Shown: positions 5,835 to 14,417 of the stretch, in pieces | How the letters are laid out: the number at the start of each line of letters is the position of its first letter | Position numbering within the stretch: the stretch's first letter is position 1 | From: Marinomonas posidonica_A | GTDB lineage: Bacteria; Pseudomonadota; Gammaproteobacteria; Pseudomonadales; Marinomonadaceae | Direction: 5' to 3' | NCBI RefSeq assembly: GCF_043643765.1 | Contig: NZ_JBHZSP010000003.1 | Location: 1 to 64,000 of the forward strand | DNA length: 64,000 bases | The notes under the pieces: model-generated | The model's database searches: none | What the model was told of the DNA's origin: nothing | What the model saw: only the letters and a program-made list of their open reading frames with translations | Translations under genes and position numbers: made by a program

Positions 5835-7670
5835 TTAGCGATAGCCCTGTGCTTGTAACGAAAATAAGTGGGCATATTGACCCTGTTGGGCAAGTAGAGC
5901 GTCATGGGTTCCGCGTTCTTTGATTTGACCTTGACCCATGACGATGATCTCGTGGGCGAGGCGAACCGTAGAGAAACGATGGGATATTAAAATCGCCATT
6001 TTGTCTTTGGTGTGTTGTTGGAAGTGCTGGAAGATACTGGCCTCTGCTTGGGCATCCATGGCCGCTGTGGGCTCATCGAGAACCAGTATATCGGCTTCTT
6101 TGCGCATGAAGGCGCGAGCTAGGGCGATTTTTTGCCATTGGCCACCAGACAGTTCTTGTCCATCTTTAAACCAGCGGCCTAGTTGTGTGTGATAGCCGCT
6201 TTCTAATTGGTCGATAAAGTCGGTGGCTTTGCCTAGTTCAGCGGCTTTTTGCCAGCCTGTTTGATCGTTGAAACGGTCATTGTCGCCTGCTCCTATGTTT
6301 TCACCGACAATGAATTGATAGCGGACGAAGTCTTGGAATATCACACCAACCCGTTTTAATAGGGTCGTTTCATCCCATTCAAGCAAATCTAAGCCATCGA
6401 GCAAAATTCGCCCTTCAGTTGGGTTATAAAGGCGAGTAAGTAGCTTAATTAAGGTGGTTTTCCCTGACCCATTTTCGCCGACAATGGCGAGGCTATGTCC
6501 GGGTCTAATATGCAAGTTGATTGCTGATAGGGCGGGTTTTGTACTACCTGGGTATTGAAAGCTGACATTCTCGAAGCGAATGCCATCGTTGGGCTTTGTG
6601 CCGACCACTAAGCCTTGTTGCGATGATGGGGTTTCTTGTTCCAAATATTCATATAAGTTAGACAGGTAAAGATTGTCTTCGTACATGCCGCTAATCGAGG
6701 TTAACGAAGCGGATACCGAGCTTTGTCCTTGTTTGAACAGCAATAGGTACATGGTCATCTGACCCAATGTAATGGCACCGATAATGGTATCACTGACGAT
6801 CCAGCCGTAAGCACCGTAGAACACCAGAGTGCTGATGATACCGAGGGTGAATCCCCAGCTTTCACGGCGTAGAATTAAACGCTTACTTTCTTTGAATAGC
6901 TTGAGAAAAATTTCCGTGTAACGCTGTAAGAAACGCTCGCCTAATTGGTAGAGACGTACTTCTTTAATGTTGTCTTCCCTAGATAATAGGGTTTCCAGAT
7001 AATTTTGCTGACGAACCTCTGGGGAGCGCCAGCGGAACATGATGAAGGCATCCCCTGAAAATTTGGCTTCAGCCACAAAAGCGGGTAACGCGCCGAGCAC
7101 TAATAATCCCAAGGCCCAAGGGGAGAATTGCCATAATAAAACCGCAAAGCTTGTAAGAGAGATGGCGTTTTGGATAAGAGCGAACGTTTTATTGACCAGC
7201 GCGAGTGGACGACTAGAGGCTTCGCGACGGGCGCGAACCAGCTTGTCGTAAAATTCGGAATCCTCAAAGTGTGAGAGTGTTAATGTCTGGGCTTTCTCCA
7301 GAATTAGCATGTTGACCTTTTGCCCTAGTAAACCTTGTAATATGGCCTGTTGAGCTGTGATCGAGCGTTGGGCAGCGGCAATGATTAAAACCAAAATGCC
7401 TTCAACGACAACATAGTTAAGTGCGGTTTGATAATGCAGGATTTGATCTTGCTGGTACATTGCCATTGCAGCGACCACCGCATCGACAATTAATTGCCCC
7501 ACATAGGCCATCGCTGCTGGGACAACACCCGCAATCAAGGTGGATATTGCCAAGCCAATGGTTAGCGCTGGAGAAGTTTGCCACACTAATTCAATAGCAC
7601 GACGACTGTAGCGAAACACACCTAACATGTTCTTATCGACGGTATTTTTAGGTGCGGCGGCGGGCTTCAT
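5835..7670 (-). CDS. ABC exporter, fused permease-ATPase (half-transporter)
   Basis: 611 aa. The N-terminal ABC transmembrane domain (six predicted helices, residues ~30-320) joins an ATPase domain (~370-600). Visible motifs are Walker A GENGSGKTT, signature LSGGQWQKIALARAF, Walker B ILVLDEPTAAMDA and H-loop ISHRFS. It is the type of half-size exporter that works as a homodimer (MsbA/lipid or peptide-exporter-like). RBS AGGAC sits before the ATG. It stands alone with no substrate or adaptor gene nearby, so the cargo is unknown. Confidence 0.9.
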   Translation of the reverse strand: MKPAAAPKNTVDKNMLGVFRYSRRAIELVWQTSPALTIGLAISTLIAGVVPAAMAYVGQLIVDAVVAAMAMYQQDQILHYQTALNYVVVEGILVLIIAAAQRSITAQQAILQGLLGQKVNMLILEKAQTLTLSHFEDSEFYDKLVRARREASSRPLALVNKTFALIQNAISLTSFAVLLWQFSPWALGLLVLGALPAFVAEAKFSGDAFIMFRWRSPEVRQQNYLETLLSREDNIKEVRLYQLGERFLQRYTEIFLKLFKESKRLILRRESWGFTLGIISTLVFYGAYGWIVSDTIIGAITLGQMTMYLLLFKQGQSSVSASLTSISGMYEDNLYLSNLYEYLEQETPSSQQGLVVGTKPNDGIRFENVSFQYPGSTKPALSAINLHIRPGHSLAIVGENGSGKTTLIKLLTRLYNPTEGRILLDGLDLLEWDETTLLKRVGVIFQDFVRYQFIVGENIGAGDNDRFNDQTGWQKAAELGKATDFIDQLESGYHTQLGRWFKDGQELSGGQWQKIALARAFMRKEADILVLDEPTAAMDAQAEASIFQHFQQHTKDKMAILISHRFSTVRLAHEIIVMGQGQIKERGTHDALLAQQGQYAHLFSLQAQGYR

Positions 7671-7863
7671 TGTTTGTCCTAACGTTAATGAGTGCCTCTA
7701 TTATAAGGTATTTTTCGTGGCTTTTAGGTATTAAAATCATCGTCCTTTATCGTCCCAAATTCAATAATTAGAGTCAGAGTGAAATTAAAAAACAGCCTGA
7801 ACCAAGGCACACATAACGAATAAAATCCAATTAATTTGTTATAACTCAAAAGGCGTTACTCAA

Positions 7864-8061
7864 ATGCTATCCATCGAAAACAACATCAAATAGATCATGC
7901 TGGTTGCGGGGTTAATGACGTGCACTATGGTGGTTTCGTTTGGAAATCACTCTCTAGACACCGCTATGTTGACGATTGCATTTGATAGTCTCGTAATCAT
8001 CAAATATCCATGTATCAATCGGATGCGCTGCCACGTAAAGGATAATAGCGTGTTTGGCTGA
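7864..8061 (+). pseudogene. Possible decayed small ORF with internal amber stop
   Basis: Reading from ATG 7864, nine codons (MLSIENNIK) are followed by TAG, then a continuous frame of 56 codons to TGA 8061. That frame opens with a hydrophobic stretch (IMLVAGLMTCTMVVSFG). This looks like a small membrane protein broken by one nonsense change, but I cannot name the parent family and it may be chance. Confidence 0.3.
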
Positions 8062-8104
8062 GAAGCAACGCCATTACCTAAGAAAAAAGCTTAAAAACTA
8101 AGCT

Positions 8105-8136
8105 AAGAAAACCGAGCCAAGGCGCTCGGTTTTCTT
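8105..8136. terminator. Bidirectional-type rho-independent terminator
   Basis: 13-base arms AAGAAAACCGAGC / GCTCGGTTTTCTT around a 6-base loop, T-rich on either strand. It lies just downstream of the peptidase gene on the minus strand. Confidence 0.8.
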
Positions 8137-8198
8137 TATCTGACTCATCAAGATGGCTCGTTGCCGTCATCCTTTGCTTACTGCTAAGTTGGGTTGGC

Positions 8199-9248
8199 CT
8201 AGAGCTTGGACAAGATTTTGAGAACATCAATAAAGGCATCCACTGATGGTACGGCCACGGATTCGTGCATGGTGTGGTAGCCAATGGTGGGAATTTGTAT
8301 AGTAGTGCCGTCCACTAGTCGGTTTGACGCGGCGATGATGCGACCCAGCTCTGTGCTACCAAGGGAGCTAGCTGGTAAACCTTGGGCAATACGGCTGGCG
8401 TTGTCATTTTCCACGTAACGGTTTTTGTACAAATAGCTGATGTTATTCGCTCGACAGAGAGCTTCGACCTGTTCGGTACTTTCTTGATTGAAGCTAGCGT
8501 TGGCGTCTTTTTCACGCAGTACCAAAAGTTGTTGGTTGGCGGCTTCAAGGTTAGGGAAGGGGCTGGTATCAACCACAAACAGGCGGTTTGTTGAGCCACC
8601 AAAACGACGAAACCATTCCAAGAGATAGCGCCAGCTTTTACCGGCTTCTTCCTGCGCGGTAAAAAAGGCCGTTCCTTTAAAGCCATGATCGAACAGATGA
8701 ACCAAGGCCGCGGCGGAAATCACGTTGTCCAACTGGCCTTCAAGACGATTATCAACGAGTTGCAATTGATCTTTGAAGGCAATTGGTGTGCCCGCAACCA
8801 CGCCTTCAAGGCCGTCTATTTCAAACATTAGGTTGTTTCGAAATTCGCATACATAAGACCGTTTGATCACGCCTTTGCCACGATATACGCCAGACCACGG
8901 CTCATAAGCGTAGACTTCTTCGTGATTGAAGCGTTCTGTGACTTTACTCATGAGTTCTTCAGAAACGGAGTTGTTGAGCAAGTCTGTGCGATTCGCTGAC
9001 ACAAAGGCGGCGTATTGGAATTCGTTTGGGCCTGTGCAAACTAAGCCATGACGATCAATATGAGCGGAAAACATGGTGCTAAACGGGTCACTTCCTTGAG
9101 CAACCAGCAAGCCTTCGTACCACGTCACTTGTGCGCCACGCTCCTCTAATTCGCGTTGTAATACACGAAAAAAAGAGTGTTCCGCACCCACTACGCTGGG
9201 CGCACGAATGAGCAGTTTTAGTAGGTCAATAAAGGCATCGCTTGGCAT
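8199..9248 (-). CDS. M42/M20-like metallo-aminopeptidase
   Basis: 349 aa. Pattern of a two-metal aminopeptidase of clan MH: HIDRHG near residue 63, QLDNVISAAAL (bridging Asp) near 175, TAQEEAG (catalytic and metal glutamates) near 200, VVDTSP near 229 and a late histidine in GYHTMHE near 325. These five elements in this order match the M42 (glutamyl aminopeptidase/PepA-like) family more closely than M20. Likely cytosolic peptide trimming. Single gene with its own terminator. The exact substrate is not predictable. Confidence 0.8.
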   Translation of the reverse strand: MPSDAFIDLLKLLIRAPSVVGAEHSFFRVLQRELEERGAQVTWYEGLLVAQGSDPFSTMFSAHIDRHGLVCTGPNEFQYAAFVSANRTDLLNNSVSEELMSKVTERFNHEEVYAYEPWSGVYRGKGVIKRSYVCEFRNNLMFEIDGLEGVVAGTPIAFKDQLQLVDNRLEGQLDNVISAAALVHLFDHGFKGTAFFTAQEEAGKSWRYLLEWFRRFGGSTNRLFVVDTSPFPNLEAANQQLLVLREKDANASFNQESTEQVEALCRANNISYLYKNRYVENDNASRIAQGLPASSLGSTELGRIIAASNRLVDGTTIQIPTIGYHTMHESVAVPSVDAFIDVLKILSKL

Positions 9249-9517
9249 CTATGAGGCTTCCTTAACAACAAGGCTAATAAAAACTTGGTTATAAACGCAA
9301 ACCGTTAAATCACCTAACGATTTATGCGTTTTTAGGAGAGAAAATGGGATATTTTTTGCGACTGACAAAACGGTCTTACTGCAGTATGTCTGAGTAATAG
9401 ATTCGAGCAGATAGAGACTTTACAAATAGACAACTTCTAGTAAGCTCAAAACAGCTTTTAATCAAGATGCAAAGATAGCGAAAAGGCTTGTTCCTTACCC
9501 TTTTATAAGGAGTTACC

Positions 9518-10054
9518 GTGTTGTTTTCATTGTTTACTGAATCGCAATCCCAACAAGTGATTGAGCTTTTTAAGCGAGTCTTCTCTGCCGCTGAGGGGGA
9601 AGCCGAAGGTGAGGTGATTGCGAGTTTCGTTACCCAGCTGGTGACGACCACTCAGCCGGAAGATTTAATTGGCTGCATTGCAGAAGAAAATGACAGTCTT
9701 GTTGGCTGTCTCTTTTTCAGCCGACTGTGGATTTCTAGTGGTCAAGTGGCTTTTATTCTGTCACCTCTTGCTGTTGCCACAGAAGCGCAAAGAAAGGGAG
9801 TGGGTCAGGGGCTTATTCAGTATGGTTTAGATCAGCTCAAGTCCTTAGAGGTCAATTTGGCTTTTACCTATGGTGATCCAAGTTATTATGGCAAAACGGG
9901 CTTTCAACAAATCAGTCAAGACTTAGTGAAAGCGCCTTGCCCGTTAAGTCAGCCGATTGGTTGGTTAGCGCAATCATTGGATGGCAGTCCAATCCAGGCT
10001 CTGTCTGGTTCGACCCAGTGTGTTGAGGCATTAAATGACCCAAGCTTATGGTAG
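9518..10054 (+). CDS. GNAT family N-acetyltransferase (YhbS-like)
   Basis: 178 aa. GTG start at 9518, chosen because TAAGGAGT lies seven bases upstream. Core motif A is LAVATEAQRKGVGQGLIQYG (Q-R-x-G-x-G), followed by a C-terminal YGDPSYYGKTGF, which is characteristic of the YhbS/COG3153 branch of N-acetyltransferases. Substrate unknown. It is followed at 47 bases by a small conserved gene, possibly co-transcribed. Confidence 0.85.
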   Translation: MLFSLFTESQSQQVIELFKRVFSAAEGEAEGEVIASFVTQLVTTTQPEDLIGCIAEENDSLVGCLFFSRLWISSGQVAFILSPLAVATEAQRKGVGQGLIQYGLDQLKSLEVNLAFTYGDPSYYGKTGFQQISQDLVKAPCPLSQPIGWLAQSLDGSPIQALSGSTQCVEALNDPSLW

Positions 10055-10100
10055 TGGCGTTATTCTTTTCCCTTGAATTTTAGGAGTAACATATCAAATC

Positions 10101-10448
10101 ATGCGTAAATCCGATAAGAAGCTTGATAATCAAATCCGCTTAGCACTAACGGACGTGTGTGAGTCTGCTCTGAAGAAGATTCATGGTTTTGAGTGGCTTA
10201 CTCACAGTGCTCAATACGACCGTTTCCCAGACAGTTTGCGGGTGACCTGTATCTTTGATACCAACGAACATCTTGAGGCGTTTAAAGCCTCCACTGCGAA
10301 TCAGCAGTTACAGCAACAGATTCAAGATGAATTGCAACCCATAGGCATTCGTATTAGGACGATTCAGAAGCAGGTTGCCTACGATACAGAAGAAAATTGC
10401 GAGCGCTTTCATGATGGCAATTGGGCCAGACGGTTACAAGATGGTTAA
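10101..10448 (+). CDS. Conserved gammaproteobacterial hypothetical protein
   Basis: 115 aa, soluble, with alternating helices and strands. The blocks ALTDVCE, GFEWLTH and RFPDSLRVTCIFDT remind me of a short conserved protein of marine gammaproteobacteria and pseudomonads, sometimes labelled Fis-family regulator without a visible Fis helix-turn-helix. I see no DNA-binding motif, so I leave function open. Located right after the GNAT gene on the same strand. Confidence 0.7.
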   Translation: MRKSDKKLDNQIRLALTDVCESALKKIHGFEWLTHSAQYDRFPDSLRVTCIFDTNEHLEAFKASTANQQLQQQIQDELQPIGIRIRTIQKQVAYDTEENCERFHDGNWARRLQDG

Positions 10449-10711
10449 TGAAAGAGTCTCGTAATGCTATCTTGTATTGATCATTTTTGGGCGTCACACT
10501 TCTCCTGACTCGTGGTAACTGAAGGTATCTTTTTGAGCCAAATGCCCAAGAAATGTTAAGGCTTAAGCAAAGTAATATGAGTATCAAATATCGGAAGGCG
10601 TTAAGGTACTTGAGTATGTAGCTGAAGAAACATGGGGAATTTAATGGCTGCTAAGGGGATCAATGAAAAATCATGTCGCTTCTTAAAACGTGGTTTTGAG
10701 GTGTTCAGAAA

Positions 10712-11077
10712 ATGAAAAATTTAAATACAGTCGAAATAAAATCATTCGTTCCTGCTAAAGATTTTGAGTGCTCTAAGCGTTTTTATCAGGCCATTGGTTT
10801 TGAAATGGCATCGGAATTAGACGGCATCGCTTATTTTAGGTTTGGTTCCTGCTCATTTTTGCTTCAAGACTTTTATGAGCCGACTCATTGTAATAATTTT
10901 ATGATGCATCTATTGGTTGAGGATGCTCAGAGTTGGTATCAACATGTATTACAGCAGAATATGGTCAAAGAGTTTGCTGTTAAGGTAACGGAATTGGTTA
11001 AGCAACCTTGGGGGATGCTCGAATTTTGTGTCACAGACCCTAGTGGTGTTCTGTGGCGAATCGCAGAGAATAAGTAG
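10712..11077 (+). CDS. VOC (glyoxalase/bleomycin-resistance) family protein
   Basis: 121 aa, one vicinal-oxygen-chelate unit made of two beta-alpha-beta-beta-beta modules. The first is VEIKSFVPAKDFECSKRFYQ; the second ends in LEFCVTDPSGVLWRIAE, where the terminal Asp-Pro-Ser-Gly and Glu are typical of VOC metal or substrate-binding edges. Such small proteins bind antibiotics or act as metal-dependent lyases/dioxygenases. No partner gene suggests which. The preceding 260 bases contain no convincing gene. Confidence 0.85.
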   Translation: MKNLNTVEIKSFVPAKDFECSKRFYQAIGFEMASELDGIAYFRFGSCSFLLQDFYEPTHCNNFMMHLLVEDAQSWYQHVLQQNMVKEFAVKVTELVKQPWGMLEFCVTDPSGVLWRIAENK

Positions 11078-11382
11078 TTTAATACGAAAAGAGTAGATTT
11101 TGTGATGATTGAATTTCTACTCATTTCGCTCATTGTAGTGATGATTCTCAGCCCTGTTTTATGTTGATGAACTTAGCTGCACTTACAGTCAAATTGGCGC
11201 TTAGTGAACGTTTGTCGTAACCCATTGCTTGCTGTGTTAGGAAGGACTTTGTCCTTCTCTGTCTGTTGATGCAACGAAAACGCACCATGAAGAAGGTGAT
11301 AAGCGCAATGCGACGCCAGATTTTGCGAGTGTTGTGTCTTATTCACTTAGAATAATATGAGTTGTATAGGAGTCTTTCCCCC
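11078..11382. other. Intergenic stretch, no supported gene
   Basis: 305 bases. An 18-codon hydrophobic ORF begins at ATG 11108 (MIEFLLISLIVV...) but lacks a good ribosome site. A short hairpin aaggactttgtcctt is near 11241-11255. Nothing else is supported. Confidence 0.4.
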
Positions 11383-12045
11383 TTGATTTCACAATTACCG
11401 AGATGGGTAGAGGTCGGTGCGTTTTTTCTGGCCTTGGTAGCAGGTTGTGTGAATGCCATTGGCTTGCTGAGTTTTGATCATCAGTCTGTGTCGCACTTGT
11501 CGGGCACGGCGACCTTGCTTGGTACGGGCTTTTTAAATTCTTCCTTTCAAACCAGTTTGCATTTAATGGGCGTTTTACTGTCCTTTTTGCTGGGTTCCGT
11601 TTTATCTGGTGTGTTATTGCATGGATCGAGTCTCAAGCTGGGAAGGCATTATGATACCGCCTTGTTTTTAGAAGGCATCTTGTTATTAGTCTCGTTATTC
11701 TTGTTATCGAACGGTTCTTTTTATGGGCATTTTTTTGCGTCGGCGGCGTGTGGTTTACAAAATGCTTTAGCCACGACTTACAGCGGAGCCATCATTAGAA
11801 CTACTCACGTCACGGGGATTTTTACCGATTTGGGCATTATGCTGGGGAAGTGCATCAGGGGCGAAGCGCTTGATAAACGTAAGGCTCAGCTGTTCCTGTA
11901 CATCATCATTGGTTTTGTGTCTGGCGGTTCCATTGGGGCCTTATTGTATGAGTCGTATCAGTTCATGGCGCTTTTGTTTCCGGCGGCAAGCTGTTTCATC
12001 ATGGCGGTTGTTTATCGTGTTTACATGACGGGACAGCCGCAGTAG
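11383..12045 (+). CDS. DUF1275 (YoaK-like) membrane protein
   Basis: 220 aa from TTG 11383, chosen because AGGAG at 11368-11372 lies ten bases upstream; the frame stays open further left to another TTG at 11362. Six predicted membrane helices. Family traits visible: AGCVNAIGLLSF near the N-terminus with a following SHLSGTATLLGTG, and CGLQNALATTYSGAIIRTTH in the middle, which is the conserved DUF1275 signature. Function of the family is not established. Confidence 0.85.
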   Translation: MISQLPRWVEVGAFFLALVAGCVNAIGLLSFDHQSVSHLSGTATLLGTGFLNSSFQTSLHLMGVLLSFLLGSVLSGVLLHGSSLKLGRHYDTALFLEGILLLVSLFLLSNGSFYGHFFASAACGLQNALATTYSGAIIRTTHVTGIFTDLGIMLGKCIRGEALDKRKAQLFLYIIIGFVSGGSIGALLYESYQFMALLFPAASCFIMAVVYRVYMTGQPQ

Positions 12046-12159
12046 AGCCGCGATGGCGAGAGATTAAACCGTAGAGATTTTCACCAGAGTGGCCTTGAGT
12101 AGACTATGATTGGTGTTATGTTGCTTTTATCGTCCATCAAGTGTGCCGAGGGATAAGTT

Positions 12160-12522
12160 ATGGAAGCTGTCGCTAAATGGTTGTGGAATGTGTTGGTGGC
12201 TATTGATCAACTTGGCAATGCCATTGCTGGAGGGGATCCTGACATTACCATCTCTGCGAGGGTGGGGTACTTTGCCAACAGGAGCTCCGATAAGCGATTC
12301 CATTATTACTGGAAATTCCTAGAGCAAATCATTGATTTTACCTTTTATCCTTTGGATGGCCCAAAACATTGTTTGAGTTCGTTATTAAACGATAACGAGC
12401 AAGGTCATGTGCATGGTAGCGATTTTGTACGGGCGATACTGGCGTTAATTGCGATAACCGCGTGTGTCTTTATTGGTCTTTTGACTTGGAGTACGTATTT
12501 ACTGGGGCACCGACCAAAGTAA
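12160..12522 (+). CDS. Conserved small membrane-associated hypothetical protein
   Basis: 120 aa with GAGGGA ten bases before the ATG. N-terminal helix, a GGDPDITISARVG motif at residues ~25-37, a PLDGPKHC segment near 70 and one membrane helix at ~95-115. The GDPD-x-T-x-S-x-R-x-G pattern recalls small proteins of unknown function seen in pseudomonads and some prophages. I cannot assign a role. Confidence 0.7.
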   Translation: MEAVAKWLWNVLVAIDQLGNAIAGGDPDITISARVGYFANRSSDKRFHYYWKFLEQIIDFTFYPLDGPKHCLSSLLNDNEQGHVHGSDFVRAILALIAITACVFIGLLTWSTYLLGHRPK

Positions 12523-12595
12523 ATCAAACAGATTACTTTGCGTGACACCAATAGAGGTATTTAACCAATTTAGACTCAATTCACAGGAGCTTAAC

Positions 12596-13057
12596 ATGTC
12601 AAAACTTGAGTTGCGTATTCCGCCTGTTTTATTGATGTTTATCTGTCTGATCGGTATGTGGACAACGGCGGTGCTTACGCCTGCTGCCTCTCTGTCTTTT
12701 CCTTGGGTTAAGCTTGTTGCTGGTGTCTTTTTTCTACTTGGTGGGGTATTGCCCATTCTGTCGGTGGTCGAGTTTCGCAGAGCGAAAACGACGCTGGACC
12801 CACGTTTTCCAGAAAGCTCTTCTTACTTGGTCAGCCGTGGTGTGTTTGGGGTGAGTCGTAACCCCATTTATCTCGGTTTTGTGTTGTTGTTAATCGGTGT
12901 TGCTTGGCTCTTGATGAACCTTGCTGCTGTGTTTTGGATTGTGGCATTCGTACTGTATATGACGCGCTTTCAAATCCAGCCAGAAGAGCGGCACATGAAA
13001 GAAAAGTTTGCAGAGGAATTTGACTCCTACTTAGCAAGCGTTAGGCGCTGGTTATAG
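12596..13057 (+). CDS. Isoprenylcysteine methyltransferase-like (ICMT/PEMT) membrane protein
   Basis: 153 aa from ATG 12596 behind CAGGAGCTTAAC. The frame opens earlier at 12542, but that start lacks a ribosome site. Four predicted helices. The conserved block GVFGVSRNPIYLGFVLLLIG (residues ~77-96) and the end segment RFQIQPEERHMKEKFAEEF match the ICMT/phospholipid methyltransferase family: R-N-P-x-Y then E-E-x-x-x-x-x-x-F. These bind S-adenosylmethionine; bacterial substrates are mostly unknown. Closed by the terminator at 13076-13108. Confidence 0.85.
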   Translation: MSKLELRIPPVLLMFICLIGMWTTAVLTPAASLSFPWVKLVAGVFFLLGGVLPILSVVEFRRAKTTLDPRFPESSSYLVSRGVFGVSRNPIYLGFVLLLIGVAWLLMNLAAVFWIVAFVLYMTRFQIQPEERHMKEKFAEEFDSYLASVRRWL

Positions 13058-13075
13058 TCCCCTCATTCTTTAGGT

Positions 13076-13108
13076 AAAAAAATAGGAGCCCATGGCTCCT
13101 ATTTTTTT
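13076..13108. terminator. Bidirectional terminator between convergent genes
   Basis: 15-base perfect arms (AAAAAAATAGGAGCC and complement) with a 3-base loop and T7 on both strands. It serves both the ICMT-like gene and the converging AhpD-like gene. Confidence 0.92.
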
Positions 13109-13126
13109 GTCTAAAGAATGGTGACG

Positions 13127-13684
13127 TTAAGCTTGTTTTTTGCTCCATGCAAATGGCTTGAACATCTCATCAACTGGGGTCTTCGCGACATGATTCACAT
13201 AGTTACTAATCACTTTCTGTGACAATCCTAAGATGATTTCCAACACTTGCTTAGGCTCGTAGCCAGCGGCATAAAAAGCGGCTAATTCTTCATCAGAAGC
13301 AAAACCACGCTTTCTGACCAGTGTTAACGTCAAATCTTGCAAGGCTTGTAATTTTTCCGTGGGCATTGGTTCGCTGTTGCGTAAGGCTTCGATTAACGCT
13401 TTATCCACGCCCATAGAATGAGCAATGGCCGTGTGTGCAGGAACACAGAAGTGGCACTCGTGTTCAACGTTAATGGTTTGCCAAACAACGGTCAGTTCTT
13501 CGGCATCAAAAGAGGTGTTTGTGAAAGCTTGATGCAGTTGAGTGTAAGCTTGAAGAATTTCTGGCGACTCTGCCATAACAGCATACAGGCTAGGTACCGT
13601 CCCCATTTGTTTTACGGCGTTTTCTAAAATGGCTTTGCTGCCTTCAGGTGTGGTATCCAAGTTATGTAAGGTAAATTCGGTCAT
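13127..13684 (-). CDS. AhpD/carboxymuconolactone decarboxylase-like protein
   Basis: 185 aa, helical. The motif EHECHFCVPAHTAIAH near residues 75-90 carries the CxxC-x(3)-H type arrangement (C-H-F-C-V-P-A-H) of AhpD-like alkylhydroperoxidases, which use the cysteine pair for peroxide reduction. It faces away from a TetR gene across two palindromic operators and is therefore its likely target, together with the flavin reductase downstream of tetR. Role inferred: response to an electrophile or oxidant. Confidence 0.85.
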   Translation of the reverse strand: MTEFTLHNLDTTPEGSKAILENAVKQMGTVPSLYAVMAESPEILQAYTQLHQAFTNTSFDAEELTVVWQTINVEHECHFCVPAHTAIAHSMGVDKALIEALRNSEPMPTEKLQALQDLTLTLVRKRGFASDEELAAFYAAGYEPKQVLEIILGLSQKVISNYVNHVAKTPVDEMFKPFAWSKKQA

Positions 13685-13750
13685 GTTTGCGGCCTTAGGT
13701 TGGTGAATTAAACGCTTGGTTTGCTTAAGTAATGAGCAATTTAACTTTAA

Positions 13751-13789
13751 TTGAACGATCGTTCAATATATATTTGAACATTCGCTCAA
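13751..13789. promoter_or_regulatory. Two tandem TetR operators
   Basis: A perfect 16-base palindrome TTGAACGATCGTTCAA (13751-13766) is followed, with starts 23 bases apart, by TTGAACATTCGCTCAA (13774-13789), which keeps the outer arms. Both lie between the AhpD-like gene and tetR. Such placement would let one repressor control both directions. Confidence 0.85.
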
Positions 13790-13814
13790 TTATATTTTTT
13801 TATAAGGTTATGCT

Positions 13815-14417
13815 GTGAGTAAAAAGCCAAGGTTTGATCGCCAGCAAGTCATTGAAAAAGCGACAAATTTGTATTGGGGAAAAGGCTATCACGCGACGTC
13901 GATGCGCCATCTTCAAGACGCGATTGATATGCGCCCCGGAAGTATTTATGCTGAATTCGGTAGTAAAGATGGGGTGTTTAAGGCGGCGATTGAATACTAC
14001 GTACAAGTCAGCCTAGATCAGCTTGAACAATTGCGAGCACAATCGGACTCACCGCTTAATACCTTGCAGCGCTTTGTGAGACTGGTGGTGATTGAATCAC
14101 GTCAAAATGCACCGAGCAGTATGTGTTTGTTGGCAAAAACTGTGGCTGAGCTGACGGAAGAGCAGGGGGAATTGTTTGAGCAAGCCAAGGCCGCTTTAAA
14201 AAGAGTGGAAGATGCGTTTGCTAAGCTCATGACCGAAGCGCAACAGCATAATGAAATCTCCAAGCAAAAAGACCCACAACAACTGGCGAGATTGCTACAA
14301 ATTCAAATCACGGGCTTGCGCGTCTACGCTAAAACCTGTGATGATATTGAGATTTTAGAGGCGATGATCGAGGATGTGTTCGCGCATTCCCAGAGCGGAT
14401 TAAATGGAGTTCAATGA
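13815..14417 (+). CDS. TetR/AcrR family transcriptional repressor
   Basis: 200 aa, GTG start at 13815 after AAGGTTATGCT. The N-terminal helix-turn-helix is clear: FDRQQVIEKATNLYWGKGYH, then TSMRHLQDAIDMRPGSIY and FGSKDGVF, the standard TetR DNA-binding domain (residues 8-55). The C-terminal half is a helical ligand-binding domain with one cysteine near residue 100 (SMCLLAK) that could sense electrophiles, as in NemR-type proteins. Divergent from the AhpD-like gene and overlapping the flavin reductase gene by four bases. Confidence 0.93.
   Translation: MSKKPRFDRQQVIEKATNLYWGKGYHATSMRHLQDAIDMRPGSIYAEFGSKDGVFKAAIEYYVQVSLDQLEQLRAQSDSPLNTLQRFVRLVVIESRQNAPSSMCLLAKTVAELTEEQGELFEQAKAALKRVEDAFAKLMTEAQQHNEISKQKDPQQLARLLQIQITGLRVYAKTCDDIEILEAMIEDVFAHSQSGLNGVQ

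Larger units (their letters stand above)
7671..8198. other. Intergenic region with relic sequences
   Basis: 528 bases without an intact gene. It contains the promoter side of the ABC gene, a half copy of the 5048-5087 repeat at 7763-7785, a broken ORF at 7864-8061 and the terminator at 8105-8136. Confidence 0.6.

Noticed and set aside
10449..10711. Possible gene remnant, including a 23-codon ORF at 10643 ending ...RFLKRGFEVFRK
   Set aside because: The peptide vaguely resembles a GNAT C-terminus but frames are broken and the match is too short to name.
11108..11164. 18-codon hydrophobic mini-ORF
   Set aside because: No good ribosome site and no homologue recognised.
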